DNA of 64,000 nt. Origin: Pseudomonadota bacterium (GTDB lineage: Bacteria; Desulfobacterota; Desulfobulbia; Desulfobulbales; Desulfurivibrionaceae). The notes under the pieces were generated by a model. The model was not told the origin of the DNA. It did no database searches and saw nothing but the letters and a program-made list of their open reading frames with translations. A program made the translations under genes and the position numbers. Location: assembly GCA_018830485.1 (NCBI GenBank), contig JAHJRQ010000012.1, positions 267,834 through 331,833 on the forward strand. The letters run 5' to 3'. This document shows positions 1 through 7,679 of the stretch, piece after piece (within the stretch, counting starts at the first letter, position 1; each line of letters opens with the position of its first letter).

Positions 1-2
1 AC

Positions 3-701
3 GCCGAAAGCAAATTCGCCGGTTTCGGCTGGAAGGGCAACGAGATAACCAAGGTTGACAACGACATCATGGTGCTCGCCAACCCCGAGATCGCCAGGCT
101 GCCCAACTGGGTCATCGCCCTGGTGGCGGCCGGCGGCATCGCCGCGGCCCTTTCCACCGCCGCGGGCCTGCTGCTGGCCATCTCTTCCTCCATCTCCCAT
201 GATCTGCTGAAAAGCATGCTGGCCAAGAACATCGACGACAAGACCGAGCTGCTCTACGGCCGCATCGCCATGGCCGGCGCCATCCTCCTGGCCGGCTATC
301 TCGGCCTCAATCCGCCGGGGTTTGCCGCCCAGGTTGTGGCCCTGGCCTTTGGGCTTGCCGCCTCGTCAATTTTCCCCGCCATCATGATGGGGATCTTTGT
401 CAAGCGGATGAACAGCGCCGGCGCCATCTGCGGCATGCTTGCCGGTCTTGGCTCCACCCTGCTTTACATCTTCTGGTTTAAAGGGTTCATGTTTATCGCT
501 TCAACCGCCATGGCCCCGGACAATGCCGCCAACTGGTTCATGGGCATCTCCCCCGGCTCTTTCGGGGCGGTGGGCGCCCTGATCAACTTTGCCGTCGCCT
601 TCGCTGTTTCAAGCTTCACCAAGGCACCGCCCGAGCGCATTCAGCATCTGGTCGAAGACATTCGGGTTCCGATGGGTTCAGGCGCTGCCCAGGATCACTG
701 A
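3..701 (+). CDS. Sodium:solute symporter, C-terminal part (5' end outside window)
   Basis: The reading frame is open from the first bases, so the gene begins before the window and only the last 232 residues are visible. The fragment has about five hydrophobic helices, including one running VIALVAAGGIAAALSTAAG and a later one with ALAFGLAASSIFPAIMMGIF. The small-residue-rich GGIAAALSTAAGLLLAISSSISHD stretch, followed by a lysine-containing cytoplasmic segment, is typical of the SSS family, in particular the acetate-permease-like (ActP/VC_2705) branch. The family couples sodium entry to uptake of organic acids or other solutes; the substrate cannot be read from this fragment. A strong rho-independent terminator follows 37 bases after the stop, so this ends its transcription unit and the regulator downstream is separately expressed. 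Confidence 0.85.
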   Translation, partial: AESKFAGFGWKGNEITKVDNDIMVLANPEIARLPNWVIALVAAGGIAAALSTAAGLLLAISSSISHDLLKSMLAKNIDDKTELLYGRIAMAGAILLAGYLGLNPPGFAAQVVALAFGLAASSIFPAIMMGIFVKRMNSAGAICGMLAGLGSTLLYIFWFKGFMFIASTAMAPDNAANWFMGISPGSFGAVGALINFAVAFAVSSFTKAPPERIQHLVEDIRVPMGSGAAQDH

Positions 702-738
702 TCCCTGCGCGCACTAGTTCCTGCCCCAGGCAGTGTTA

Positions 739-772
739 GGCATCCGTACTTCGGTACGGGTGCCTTTTTTTT
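739..772 (+). terminator. Rho-independent terminator after the symporter gene
   Basis: An 11-bp stem (one G-T wobble) closed by a TTCG tetraloop spans 739-764 and is followed by eight T residues. This is a textbook intrinsic terminator for the symporter transcript. Confidence 0.9.
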
Positions 773-868
773 GTCCTCACAAGTTTGTTATTCCAGGGTC
801 GGGATTTTCTGTTAAGATAACTTCGATGCACCTCCTCGGAATACGACCTCCAGCCTTGAGCGAGAACC

Positions 869-2245
869 ATGGCCGAGACAGCCAAGATACTTGTTGTAGA
901 CGATGAACCCAGCATGCGGGAGTTTCTTGTCATTCTCCTGAATAAAAACGGGTATGGCGCCCAGGTTGCGGCAAGCGGCGCGGAAGCCCTCACCCTTCTG
1001 CGGCAGCGCCATTTTGACCTGATCGTCTCGGACATCCGCATGCCGGACCTCAGCGGGCTTGACCTGCTGGAAAACGTCAAGCAGCAAGACCTCTCCATTC
1101 CGGTGGTGCTGATCACCGCCTACGCCTCGCCGGAGGATGCGGTGCTGGCCATGAAAAACGGCGCCTACGACTACATCACCAAGCCCTTCAAGGTTGATGA
1201 CATCCTCTCGGTCATCAAGGCCGCCCTGGGAAGCAGGCAGGAGAAAGGCCCCAGCAAGTCCCGCGATTCTTTTGCCGGGATTATCGGCAACAGCCCCGAG
1301 ATGATCAAGATCTACGACCTGGTCCAGCGCATCGGCCCGACCCAGGCAAATGTCCTCATCTATGGCGAATCCGGAACCGGCAAGGAACTGGTGGCCCAGG
1401 CCATTCACCAGCACAGCAATGTCGCGGCAAACGCCTTTGTCCCCATCACCTGCAGCGCCATCCCGGAAAACCTCATCGAATCGGAATTGTTCGGCCACAC
1501 CAAGGGGTCGTTCACCGGAGCGATCGCCAACAAGACCGGCCTGTTCGAACTGGCCAACAACGGCAGCGCCTTTCTCGATGAGATCGGCGAACTCTCCCCG
1601 CTTATCCAGACCAAACTTCTGCGGGTCTTGCAGGAAAGGGAATTCAAGAAGGTGGGCGGCACGGAGACTATCAAGGTCAAGGTGCGGATCATTTCCGCCA
1701 CAAACAAGAACCTGGAAGAGGAAGTCATGGCCGGCCGCTTCCGGGAGGATCTCTTCTACCGCCTGGCCGTTGTCCCCATCCGCATGCCGCCGCTGCGCGA
1801 GCGCAAGGGGGATGTGCCGCTTTTGGTCGATCATTTTCTGAAGAAGTACTCGGCCCTGTTCGGCAAGGAGGTGCAGCAGATCTCCTCCTATGCCCTGAAG
1901 GTCCTGATGGAGTATGATTTCCCGGGCAATGTCCGCGAACTGGAGAATATCGTCGAGCGGGGAGTCGCCCTTGAATCCTCCAACATCATCCTGCCGGAGA
2001 GCCTCACCCTGTCGGGGCATCGGCTTGGCCGTTCTCCCGGCGCTGAAACGCTCGGCGAGGAGGCCTCCGTGGCCGCGGACAAAACAGCCTTTGATCTCGG
2101 GCTTGAGCAGTATATCACCGAAATTGAAAAACGACTGATACAAACGGCCCTGGACAGAACCGGAAATTCCAGAATGAAAGCGGCGGATCTTTTAAAGATG
2201 AGCTTCCGATCCTTCCGCTACAAGGCGAAAAAATATAATATCTGA
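869..2245 (+). CDS. Sigma-54-dependent response regulator, NtrC family (PilR-like)
   Basis: A 458-residue activator with three parts. Residues 1-120 are a receiver with acidic pair D11-D12, phospho-acceptor D55 and the conserved K in ITKPF. Residues about 140-370 are an AAA+ sigma-54 interaction domain with Walker A GESGTGKE near 166 and a GSFTGA loop in place of the usual GAFTGA. The C-terminus is a Fis-type helix-turn-helix. It should activate sigma-54 promoters after phosphorylation. The next gene, 62 bases on, is a six-helix histidine kinase of PilS type, so the pair is probably PilR/PilS-like and may control type IV pilin expression; pilT lies elsewhere in the window. The regulator-before-kinase order is reversed relative to Pseudomonas. 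The pilus role is inference; the regulator class is certain. Confidence 0.93.
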   Translation: MAETAKILVVDDEPSMREFLVILLNKNGYGAQVAASGAEALTLLRQRHFDLIVSDIRMPDLSGLDLLENVKQQDLSIPVVLITAYASPEDAVLAMKNGAYDYITKPFKVDDILSVIKAALGSRQEKGPSKSRDSFAGIIGNSPEMIKIYDLVQRIGPTQANVLIYGESGTGKELVAQAIHQHSNVAANAFVPITCSAIPENLIESELFGHTKGSFTGAIANKTGLFELANNGSAFLDEIGELSPLIQTKLLRVLQEREFKKVGGTETIKVKVRIISATNKNLEEEVMAGRFREDLFYRLAVVPIRMPPLRERKGDVPLLVDHFLKKYSALFGKEVQQISSYALKVLMEYDFPGNVRELENIVERGVALESSNIILPESLTLSGHRLGRSPGAETLGEEASVAADKTAFDLGLEQYITEIEKRLIQTALDRTGNSRMKAADLLKMSFRSFRYKAKKYNI

Positions 2246-2307
2246 GCTCTGCCCCGAAAAATTACAGGCACGCCTTTGCTCCCACCCTTCCATTCCCACA
2301 AGGCTCT

Positions 2308-3963
2308 ATGATACTTGCCTCCCTCTGCCCCCATATCGGCTCACCCGCCGCCAATGATCACCTCAAGAAACAGATTCAGTGGCTGCTCTTTTTCCGGGTG
2401 CTTTTTCTTTCCCTGATGCTGGGGATCAGCGTCCTGCTCCAGACAAAGACGCCTTCCATCTTTCTCCCCCCCCTGCACTATCTTGCCTATTTCATTGCCG
2501 GGCTCTATGTCTTCACCATCCTCTCCGCCCTGATGGTGAGGATAATCCAATGCTATTCCCGCTTCGGCTATATGCAGATCACCCTTGACACCCTCCTGGT
2601 GACCCTCCTGGTTTTTTCCACCGGCGGCAGCCAGTCCGTTTTCACGGTGGTCTATTTTTTTCCCATCGTCATGGGAGCCTTCATGCTTTTCCGGCGGGGA
2701 AGCCTGCTCTTCGCCGCGCTGAGCACCCTGCTCTTCGGTTTCCAACTCGTTGTCGAATACGGCGGCTATGCCTCCCGGTTTGTCCAGACCTACCCCAGCC
2801 ATCTGAGCAGTTTCCAGATGCTCCTCCATTACTTTGCCATCTACAGCCTCACTTTTTTCCTGGTTGCCATTTTGAGCTCAATGCTCTCCAACAGGCTGCA
2901 AAGAACGGAAGCCGAGCTTTTTCAGACCGCAAGCGACTACGACCGGCTCTCCTTTCTCTACAAGCAGATCTTTGACGACATCAATACCGGCATTATCACC
3001 GTTGATGCCGACAACCGGGTTACCTCCTTCAACCGGGCGGCGGAACTCATCACCGGCTACAGGCCGTTCGAGATCCTCGGCCGAAATCTCTCCCAAGTAT
3101 TTTCCGGCCTGAAAATCCCCCTGCACGACGACGAGCGACGGCAGATGACCGACCTCCCCCGGAAAGACGGGAAAACGATCCCGGTGGGGTATTCCTGCGC
3201 CAAGCTCAACGCCCCGGAAGATACCGAAAACGGCTATGTCTTTACCCTGCAGGATCTCAGCCGGATAAAAAAGATGGAGGCCCAGGTGCAGCAGGCCGAA
3301 AAAATGGCGACCATCGGCGAAATGGCCGCAGGGATTGCCCATGAACTCAGAAACCCCCTGGCGGCCATCTCCGGAGCCGTGCAACTGCTGGAAAGGGAAA
3401 CCCGGGACGATTCCATCAACACACGGCTGTTTGACATCATCATGCGGGAATCAGACCGGCTGGATGCAACAATCCGCGACTTTCTCGTCTTTTCCAAGCC
3501 GGTCAACCCGGAAAAGGAGTGGTTCTCAGTGCTCGCCCTGGCGCGGGAGACCGTGGAAACACTGGGACAAAACCCGGACTGGAACTCCGTCCTGCGCCTT
3601 GACCTGGAAATCCCCCCCGATCTTAACGGCTGGGGAGATCCGCAACTGATCCGACAGGTGCTTCTCAACCTCGTGGCCAACAGCGCCAATGCCTGCCGTA
3701 CCGTGGAGAATGGAAGGATACTGCTCCGCGCCGGGGAACAATCCGAAAACGCCATTGTCATGGAGGTAATTGACAACGGCATCGGCATCCCGGAGGATCT
3801 TCGGGAAAGAATATTCGAGCCTTTCTTCACCACCCGCGAAACAGGAACCGGGCTTGGCCTGGCCATTGTCCGCCAGATCGTGCACAGCCATGGCGGCACG
3901 ATTTCCGTGCGCGATTCCCATTCCCGAGGCACTCTTTTCAGCGTCAGCCTGCCCCTGCCCTAA
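2308..3963 (+). CDS. PilS-like membrane sensor histidine kinase
   Basis: A 551-residue kinase. Six hydrophobic helices occupy residues about 20-190 with almost no periplasmic loops, as in PilS-type sensors. They are followed by a PAS domain (about 215-325), a HisKA dimerisation domain with the phospho-accepting His in GIAHELRNPL (about 345-355), and a HATPase domain with N box NLVANSANAC, G1 box DNGIGIPE and G2 box GTGLGLAIV. It presumably phosphorylates the sigma-54 activator encoded just upstream. The N-terminus fits the family. The gene ends 84 bases before a convergent cytochrome b gene, and an imperfect inverted repeat lies in that gap. Confidence 0.92.
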   Translation: MILASLCPHIGSPAANDHLKKQIQWLLFFRVLFLSLMLGISVLLQTKTPSIFLPPLHYLAYFIAGLYVFTILSALMVRIIQCYSRFGYMQITLDTLLVTLLVFSTGGSQSVFTVVYFFPIVMGAFMLFRRGSLLFAALSTLLFGFQLVVEYGGYASRFVQTYPSHLSSFQMLLHYFAIYSLTFFLVAILSSMLSNRLQRTEAELFQTASDYDRLSFLYKQIFDDINTGIITVDADNRVTSFNRAAELITGYRPFEILGRNLSQVFSGLKIPLHDDERRQMTDLPRKDGKTIPVGYSCAKLNAPEDTENGYVFTLQDLSRIKKMEAQVQQAEKMATIGEMAAGIAHELRNPLAAISGAVQLLERETRDDSINTRLFDIIMRESDRLDATIRDFLVFSKPVNPEKEWFSVLALARETVETLGQNPDWNSVLRLDLEIPPDLNGWGDPQLIRQVLLNLVANSANACRTVENGRILLRAGEQSENAIVMEVIDNGIGIPEDLRERIFEPFFTTRETGTGLGLAIVRQIVHSHGGTISVRDSHSRGTLFSVSLPLP

Positions 3964-3983
3964 ATAAATGAAAAATTGCATAG

Positions 3984-4040
3984 TGAAGAATGAAGAGTGG
4001 AACGTCTGTATTCGTCCATTTTTTCACTTTCCATTCTTCG
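3984..4040. repeat. Imperfect inverted repeat between convergent genes
   Basis: Two arms of about 18 bases (around 3984-4001 and 4021-4040), sharing a GAAGAATG core, pair imperfectly between the kinase gene and the convergent cytochrome b gene. It may act as a two-way transcription terminator, but no clean T tract is present. Confidence 0.4.
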
Positions 4041-4047
4041 CCTTTCA

Positions 4048-4845
4048 TTATCGTAAAAAGGCAATGACGGACAGGATAAGATAAACGGCCAGCCAACCTG
4101 CGATGTACAGCACCGATCTCCTCCGCCAGGGCTCCTCCGCTCCCACGCCGGCCAAGGCGGCCACCAGGGTGCTCGGAAAGATCACCCCGGCCCAGAACGG
4201 ATCGAAGTAGCGCAACAGCTCCTGCAAACCGAGCAGAAACCAAGGACCCTGGATATGGAAGAGTCCGAGACGGGCCGGCTCCATGGGCGCCGCCAGGAAA
4301 AGACTGACCCCGACCGTGGCGAAGAGCAGCAGGCTATGCTGAGCAAATCCCACCCGGTAGCGGCGCAGATGATCCCAGCAGCAGACCCCCCAGACAAGAC
4401 CCAAGCCGATGAGATGATTGGCATACACCCGCTTCATGCCCTCGGCCTCGATGGCGAAAAGCAGCGAATTCAGCATCGCGCCTAAATAGGGAATGGACAA
4501 GGTGATGTTTTCGGCAATGACACCCGCTGCCTCGCCGGTTGTATCCGCCCGCAGAACATAGCCGGTAAAAAGCAGCAACAGCGCGGCAAGGACGGAGCCG
4601 ACCAGCAGAAGCCATTTGCCGAAGCGCAGTTGCCGATCGGCCTTTGCCAGAATGATCGCTGCGAGATGACAGAGGGAGAAGAGAAAAAACAACTGGCTGG
4701 AATAAAAATGGCAGGCCCGAAAGAATTGCCCGAAGGGGGCGAGCAGGTCAAGGGAGCTGGCGGAAAAAAACGGCGTGGCCGGGTCGTACTGGAGAGCGAG
4801 CGCCATCCCGGAGAGGACGGAGAGATAGAGGGAGACCAGGCTCAT
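4048..4845 (-). CDS. Compact cytochrome b (b6-like) of a Rieske/cytochrome b complex
   Basis: A 265-residue membrane protein with seven or so hydrophobic helices. The first haem-ligand pair sits in CHFYSSQLFFLFSLCH with 13 residues between histidines. The second, NHLIGLGLVWGVCCWDH, has 14 between them, the spacing known from cytochrome b6 rather than mitochondrial cytochrome b. The C-terminal part, GPWFLLGLQELLRYF, aligns with the PEWY quinol-site region of subunit IV but reads GPWF. The ATG at 4845 is chosen because the open frame upstream overlaps the Rieske gene; a few residues upstream (KGIDIRTF) could belong if a rare ATT start is used. It follows the Rieske gene with a 46-base gap and is the last gene of the long minus-strand run. 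Probable role: quinol oxidation with the Rieske partner; the electron acceptor is unknown. Confidence 0.82.
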   Translation of the reverse strand: MSLVSLYLSVLSGMALALQYDPATPFFSASSLDLLAPFGQFFRACHFYSSQLFFLFSLCHLAAIILAKADRQLRFGKWLLLVGSVLAALLLLFTGYVLRADTTGEAAGVIAENITLSIPYLGAMLNSLLFAIEAEGMKRVYANHLIGLGLVWGVCCWDHLRRYRVGFAQHSLLLFATVGVSLFLAAPMEPARLGLFHIQGPWFLLGLQELLRYFDPFWAGVIFPSTLVAALAGVGAEEPWRRRSVLYIAGWLAVYLILSVIAFLR

Positions 4846-4891
4846 GCCCCCCCATTTCGTCTCGACGATAAACGTCCGGATATCAATACCC

Positions 4892-5329
4892 TTAATAGGT
4901 GACAAGGTACCCTTTGCCGTCTTGGCCCTCCTGCATGGCCGCCACCTGAAACCGGGGAAGATTTTTTTTGGCCGGGCCGCTGAGCCGGACGCCTTCCTTG
5001 TTGAATCGGCTTTGATGGCAGGGGCAGACCAGAACCCCTTCCTTCTCCTGGTAGTTAAGCCGGCAACCCAGATGGGTGCATTTCCGCGACACGGCCCAAG
5101 GCCCGGCTTGCCCGGCGAAGAGGATGAAGTCATGCTCCAGGACAAACCCATCCACAGGCACCACCTTGTTCACTTTCACCACCCGCGGCTGCTTGGGGGC
5201 GCGGTAGCCGAGAAAGCGGAAAAGCGGATACAACAGCAGGACGCCGGCGCCCAAGCGCAGCCAGGACCAGGAACCGGCCAGAAATATGCGCCGAGTCAGG
5301 GGTTCAGCTCTTCGCTCCGGATCAGCCAT
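4892..5329 (-). CDS. Rieske [2Fe-2S] iron-sulfur protein
   Basis: A 145-residue protein with a basic N-terminus and a hydrophobic anchor (about residues 22-41), then a small Rieske domain. Cluster ligands are in CTHLGC (C84, H86; C89 would form the disulfide) and CPCHQS (C102, H105; C104 the other disulfide partner), all present. The RRIFLAGS sequence before the anchor resembles a Tat-type signal, the usual export route for Rieske proteins. It is immediately upstream of a compact cytochrome b and so forms the quinol-oxidising module with it. No cytochrome c1 or f gene is visible next to them, so the electron exit is unresolved. Confidence 0.92.
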   Translation of the reverse strand: MADPERRAEPLTRRIFLAGSWSWLRLGAGVLLLYPLFRFLGYRAPKQPRVVKVNKVVPVDGFVLEHDFILFAGQAGPWAVSRKCTHLGCRLNYQEKEGVLVCPCHQSRFNKEGVRLSGPAKKNLPRFQVAAMQEGQDGKGYLVTY

Positions 5330-5359
5330 GGAGGAATATCCCGTAAGTGCCGCTCTCGA

Positions 5360-5884
5360 TCATGGCTGCAGGTACCGCGCCCGCAATTTCTCGCAGACAT
5401 GATCCGGCACCAGGCCGCTGACATCCCCGCCATGCCTGGCCGCGTCCTTGATGATGCTGGAGCTGATGAATATCCAGCGGAAGCCGGTCATCAGGAAAAC
5501 CGTTTCCACCTCACGCTCGATCCTGCGGTTCATCAGGGCAAGCTGGAACTCGTAGTCAAAATCCGACACGGCCCGCAAGCCGCGGATAATAGCTTTGGCC
5601 CCTCGCTTGTAAGCAAAATCAACGAGAAGCCCGGAAACTTCCACAACCTCGATCCGGGTTTCTTCCGCGGAAAAACAATCCTCAATCATCCTGCGCCGTT
5701 CATCCAGAGGAAAAAGCGGCTGCTTGGCAGGATTGCTGGCAACGGCAATGATGATCCGGTCAAACAGGTTCAACCCCCGGTGGATGATGTCGAGATGCCC
5801 GTTGGTTATGGGATCAAAGGTGCCGGGATACACGGCGACCGATTCGGATGTGGTTTCAGAGACGAACGGCTCATAGTCAGTCAT
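5360..5884 (-). CDS. coaD: Phosphopantetheine adenylyltransferase
   Basis: A 174-residue enzyme of the nucleotidyltransferase superfamily that converts 4'-phosphopantetheine and ATP to dephospho-CoA, the penultimate step of coenzyme A synthesis. The N-terminal YPGTFDPITNGHLD contains the family T/HxGH nucleotide-binding motif, and ISSSIIKD near residue 130 is the conserved C-terminal signature. I chose the ATG at 5884 because a GAGG lies nine bases upstream. A GTG at 5899 overlapping the rsmD stop is possible but has no ribosome site. It follows rsmD by 11 bases, a common pairing in bacteria. panC and panD of the same pathway lie further upstream in the same strand run. Confidence 0.95.
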   Translation of the reverse strand: MTDYEPFVSETTSESVAVYPGTFDPITNGHLDIIHRGLNLFDRIIIAVASNPAKQPLFPLDERRRMIEDCFSAEETRIEVVEVSGLLVDFAYKRGAKAIIRGLRAVSDFDYEFQLALMNRRIEREVETVFLMTGFRWIFISSSIIKDAARHGGDVSGLVPDHVCEKLRARYLQP

Positions 5885-5895
5885 TGCACTCTGCC

Positions 5896-6462
5896 TCACG
5901 TATGTTGGTAAAGCCAGAATCCGGCTTCTCCGTAGCGGCGTTGGTCAAAACAGGTGAGCGGACCAACGGTTTGGGGATATTGCGCCGCAGCCGCATCTTC
6001 GAGAACAACAACCCCCTTGGCGCCGAGAAAATTTCCTTCCGCCAACAACGCAAGCACCTGCTGGGCAAGCGTGCTTGCGTAGGGCGGGTCGAGAAAGGCC
6101 AGGTCGAATCCGCCGACCGGCTTGAGCGGCTCCAGAAAGGCAAGCCCCCTGGCCAGATCCCTCTGCAGCACCGTGGCGCGTTCGCCGAATCCGCAGAGCG
6201 CGATATTTCTTGTGATCAGATCGACAACGGAACGCTGGCCATCGACGAAGAGCGCCAGCACCGCGCCCCGGCTCAAGGCCTCAAGCCCCAAGGCGCCGGT
6301 GCCGGCAAAAAGGTCCACCACCCTAGCGCCCGCAACCCTGACGCCGAGGATGCTGAAAATCGCCTCCCTGGCCCGGTCGGAGGTGGGCCGCACAGAGTCG
6401 CCGAAATGCTGGCCCGGCGCCAGCAGCTTGCGCCCGCGGGCGCTGCCGCTGATGATCCGCAA
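5896..6462 (-). CDS. rsmD: 16S rRNA (guanine(966)-N2)-methyltransferase
   Basis: A 188-residue SAM-dependent methyltransferase. It begins with the family sequence MRIISGSARGRKL, has the RPTSDRAREAIFSIL segment and SAM-binding motif VVDLFAGTGALGLEALSRG (about 48-66), and the catalytic DPPY motif (about 135). RsmD methylates G966 of 16S rRNA in the assembled small subunit. Length matches the family. It is directly upstream of coaD, the most frequent neighbour of rsmD in bacteria. Confidence 0.95.
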   Translation of the reverse strand: MRIISGSARGRKLLAPGQHFGDSVRPTSDRAREAIFSILGVRVAGARVVDLFAGTGALGLEALSRGAVLALFVDGQRSVVDLITRNIALCGFGERATVLQRDLARGLAFLEPLKPVGGFDLAFLDPPYASTLAQQVLALLAEGNFLGAKGVVVLEDAAAAQYPQTVGPLTCFDQRRYGEAGFWLYQHT

Positions 6463-6566
6463 TTATGCCGATCTCCCATGCAAAGGAAAAAGGTCACAGG
6501 TCCGGCAAGCGTGCAAGGTTGAATCCATGACCACTGTTGGCATCGCGCCGCGAGCGATGCCAACCA

Positions 6567-7595
6567 TTACAGATAATCCCGGATAAGGAGCTCGGCGATC
6601 TGCACCGCGTTGAGCGCAGCGCCCTTGAGGATATTGTCGGACACAACCCAGAGGTTGATCCCGTTGGCAATGGACTCATCCTCCCGGATGCGGCCCACCA
6701 GGGTCTCGAACTTGCCTGCGCAGTCAATGGCCATGGGGTACTGGCCCAGGGTGGGCTCATCAACCAGCTTTACCCCCGGGGCGTTCTTCAGCAGGGCCTT
6801 GACCTCGGCCGCGGTGATCTTCTGCTCGGTCTCGATGTTGACCGACTCGGAATGGCCGTAGAAAACCGGGACCCGCACCGTGGTAGCGGTGACGCCGATG
6901 GTCGGGTCTTCAAACATCTTGCGGGTTTCATTGACCATCTTCATCTCTTCCTTGGTGTAGCCGTTCTCTAGGAAGCTGTCGATCTGGGGCAGGCAGTTGA
7001 AGGCTATCCGGTGCGGGTAGACGCTGTGGGTCATGGGCCTGCCCGCCGCATAATCCTGGATCTGCTGCTTGAGTTCGTCAATGGCCTTGGCTCCGGTGCC
7101 GGATACCGCCTGGTAGGTGGAAACCACGATGCGCTTGATCCGCACCTTGTCATGGATGGGTTTCAGGGCCACCAGCATCTGGATCGTGGAACAGTTCGGA
7201 TTGGCGATGATGCCCCGCTTTGTATACTGGGCAATGGCATGGGCATTCACCTCGGGCACCACCAGGGGAATTTCCGGGTCCATGCGGTAGGCGCTGGAAT
7301 TGTCGACAACCACGGCCCCTGCCGCCGCGGCAGCCGGAGCAAAATCGAAGGAGCGGGTAGCGCCTGCGGAAAAGAGGGCGATATCGATCCCGGCAAAGGC
7401 GTCCTTGCTCAAGAGCTGCACAGGAATCTCCTTGCCTTTGAAGGTGAGGGTTTTTCCCACGGACCGTTCCGAGGCAAGCAAGCGCAATTCGTCCAGGGGA
7501 AAATCCCTTCGCGCCAAAACATCAAGCATGGCGCCGCCCACAGCGCCGGTGGCGCCGGCAACAGCAACATTGAATTTCTTTTTTGCAGCAGTCAT
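6567..7595 (-). CDS. asd: Aspartate-semialdehyde dehydrogenase
   Basis: A 342-residue NADP-dependent enzyme that reduces aspartyl phosphate to aspartate semialdehyde, the branch point to lysine, threonine and methionine. The N-terminus has the Rossmann motif VAGATGAVGGAM. The catalytic cysteine is in NPNCSTIQ, and the active-site segments AVSGTGAKAIDEL and RVPVFYGHSESV are intact. It follows leuA with an 84-base gap that holds a possible promoter and a small hairpin. Its product is the presumed substrate of the DUF39 homocysteine route encoded at 20074-21243. Confidence 0.96.
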   Translation of the reverse strand: MTAAKKKFNVAVAGATGAVGGAMLDVLARRDFPLDELRLLASERSVGKTLTFKGKEIPVQLLSKDAFAGIDIALFSAGATRSFDFAPAAAAAGAVVVDNSSAYRMDPEIPLVVPEVNAHAIAQYTKRGIIANPNCSTIQMLVALKPIHDKVRIKRIVVSTYQAVSGTGAKAIDELKQQIQDYAAGRPMTHSVYPHRIAFNCLPQIDSFLENGYTKEEMKMVNETRKMFEDPTIGVTATTVRVPVFYGHSESVNIETEQKITAAEVKALLKNAPGVKLVDEPTLGQYPMAIDCAGKFETLVGRIREDESIANGINLWVVSDNILKGAALNAVQIAELLIRDYL

Positions 7596-7638
7596 TGTCC
7601 CAATCCCTTAACAGACAGAAGCCGGGGAACACCCGGCA

Positions 7639-7665
7639 ATTATATAAAATATCAGCAGGTTACAA
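7639..7665 (-). promoter_or_regulatory. Possible sigma-70 promoter upstream of asd
   Basis: On the minus strand a perfect TATAAT box (7639-7644) lies 15 bases after TTGTAA (7660-7665). The short spacer weakens the call. A GC-rich 6-bp hairpin (7621-7637) follows immediately in the leader. Confidence 0.35.
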
Positions 7666-7679
7666 TATATGCAGATGCC

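Noticed and set aside
812..2143. A 443-codon open frame antisense to the PilR-like regulator
   Set aside because: The plus-strand gene is certain from receiver, AAA+ and Fis motifs; the antisense product has no domain and arises from codon bias.
4846..5151. N-terminal extension of the cytochrome b gene giving a 367-residue protein
   Set aside because: The upstream part overlaps the Rieske coding sequence, whose CTHLGC and CPCHQS motifs are intact; the extension has no homology and the membrane protein proper begins near 4845.
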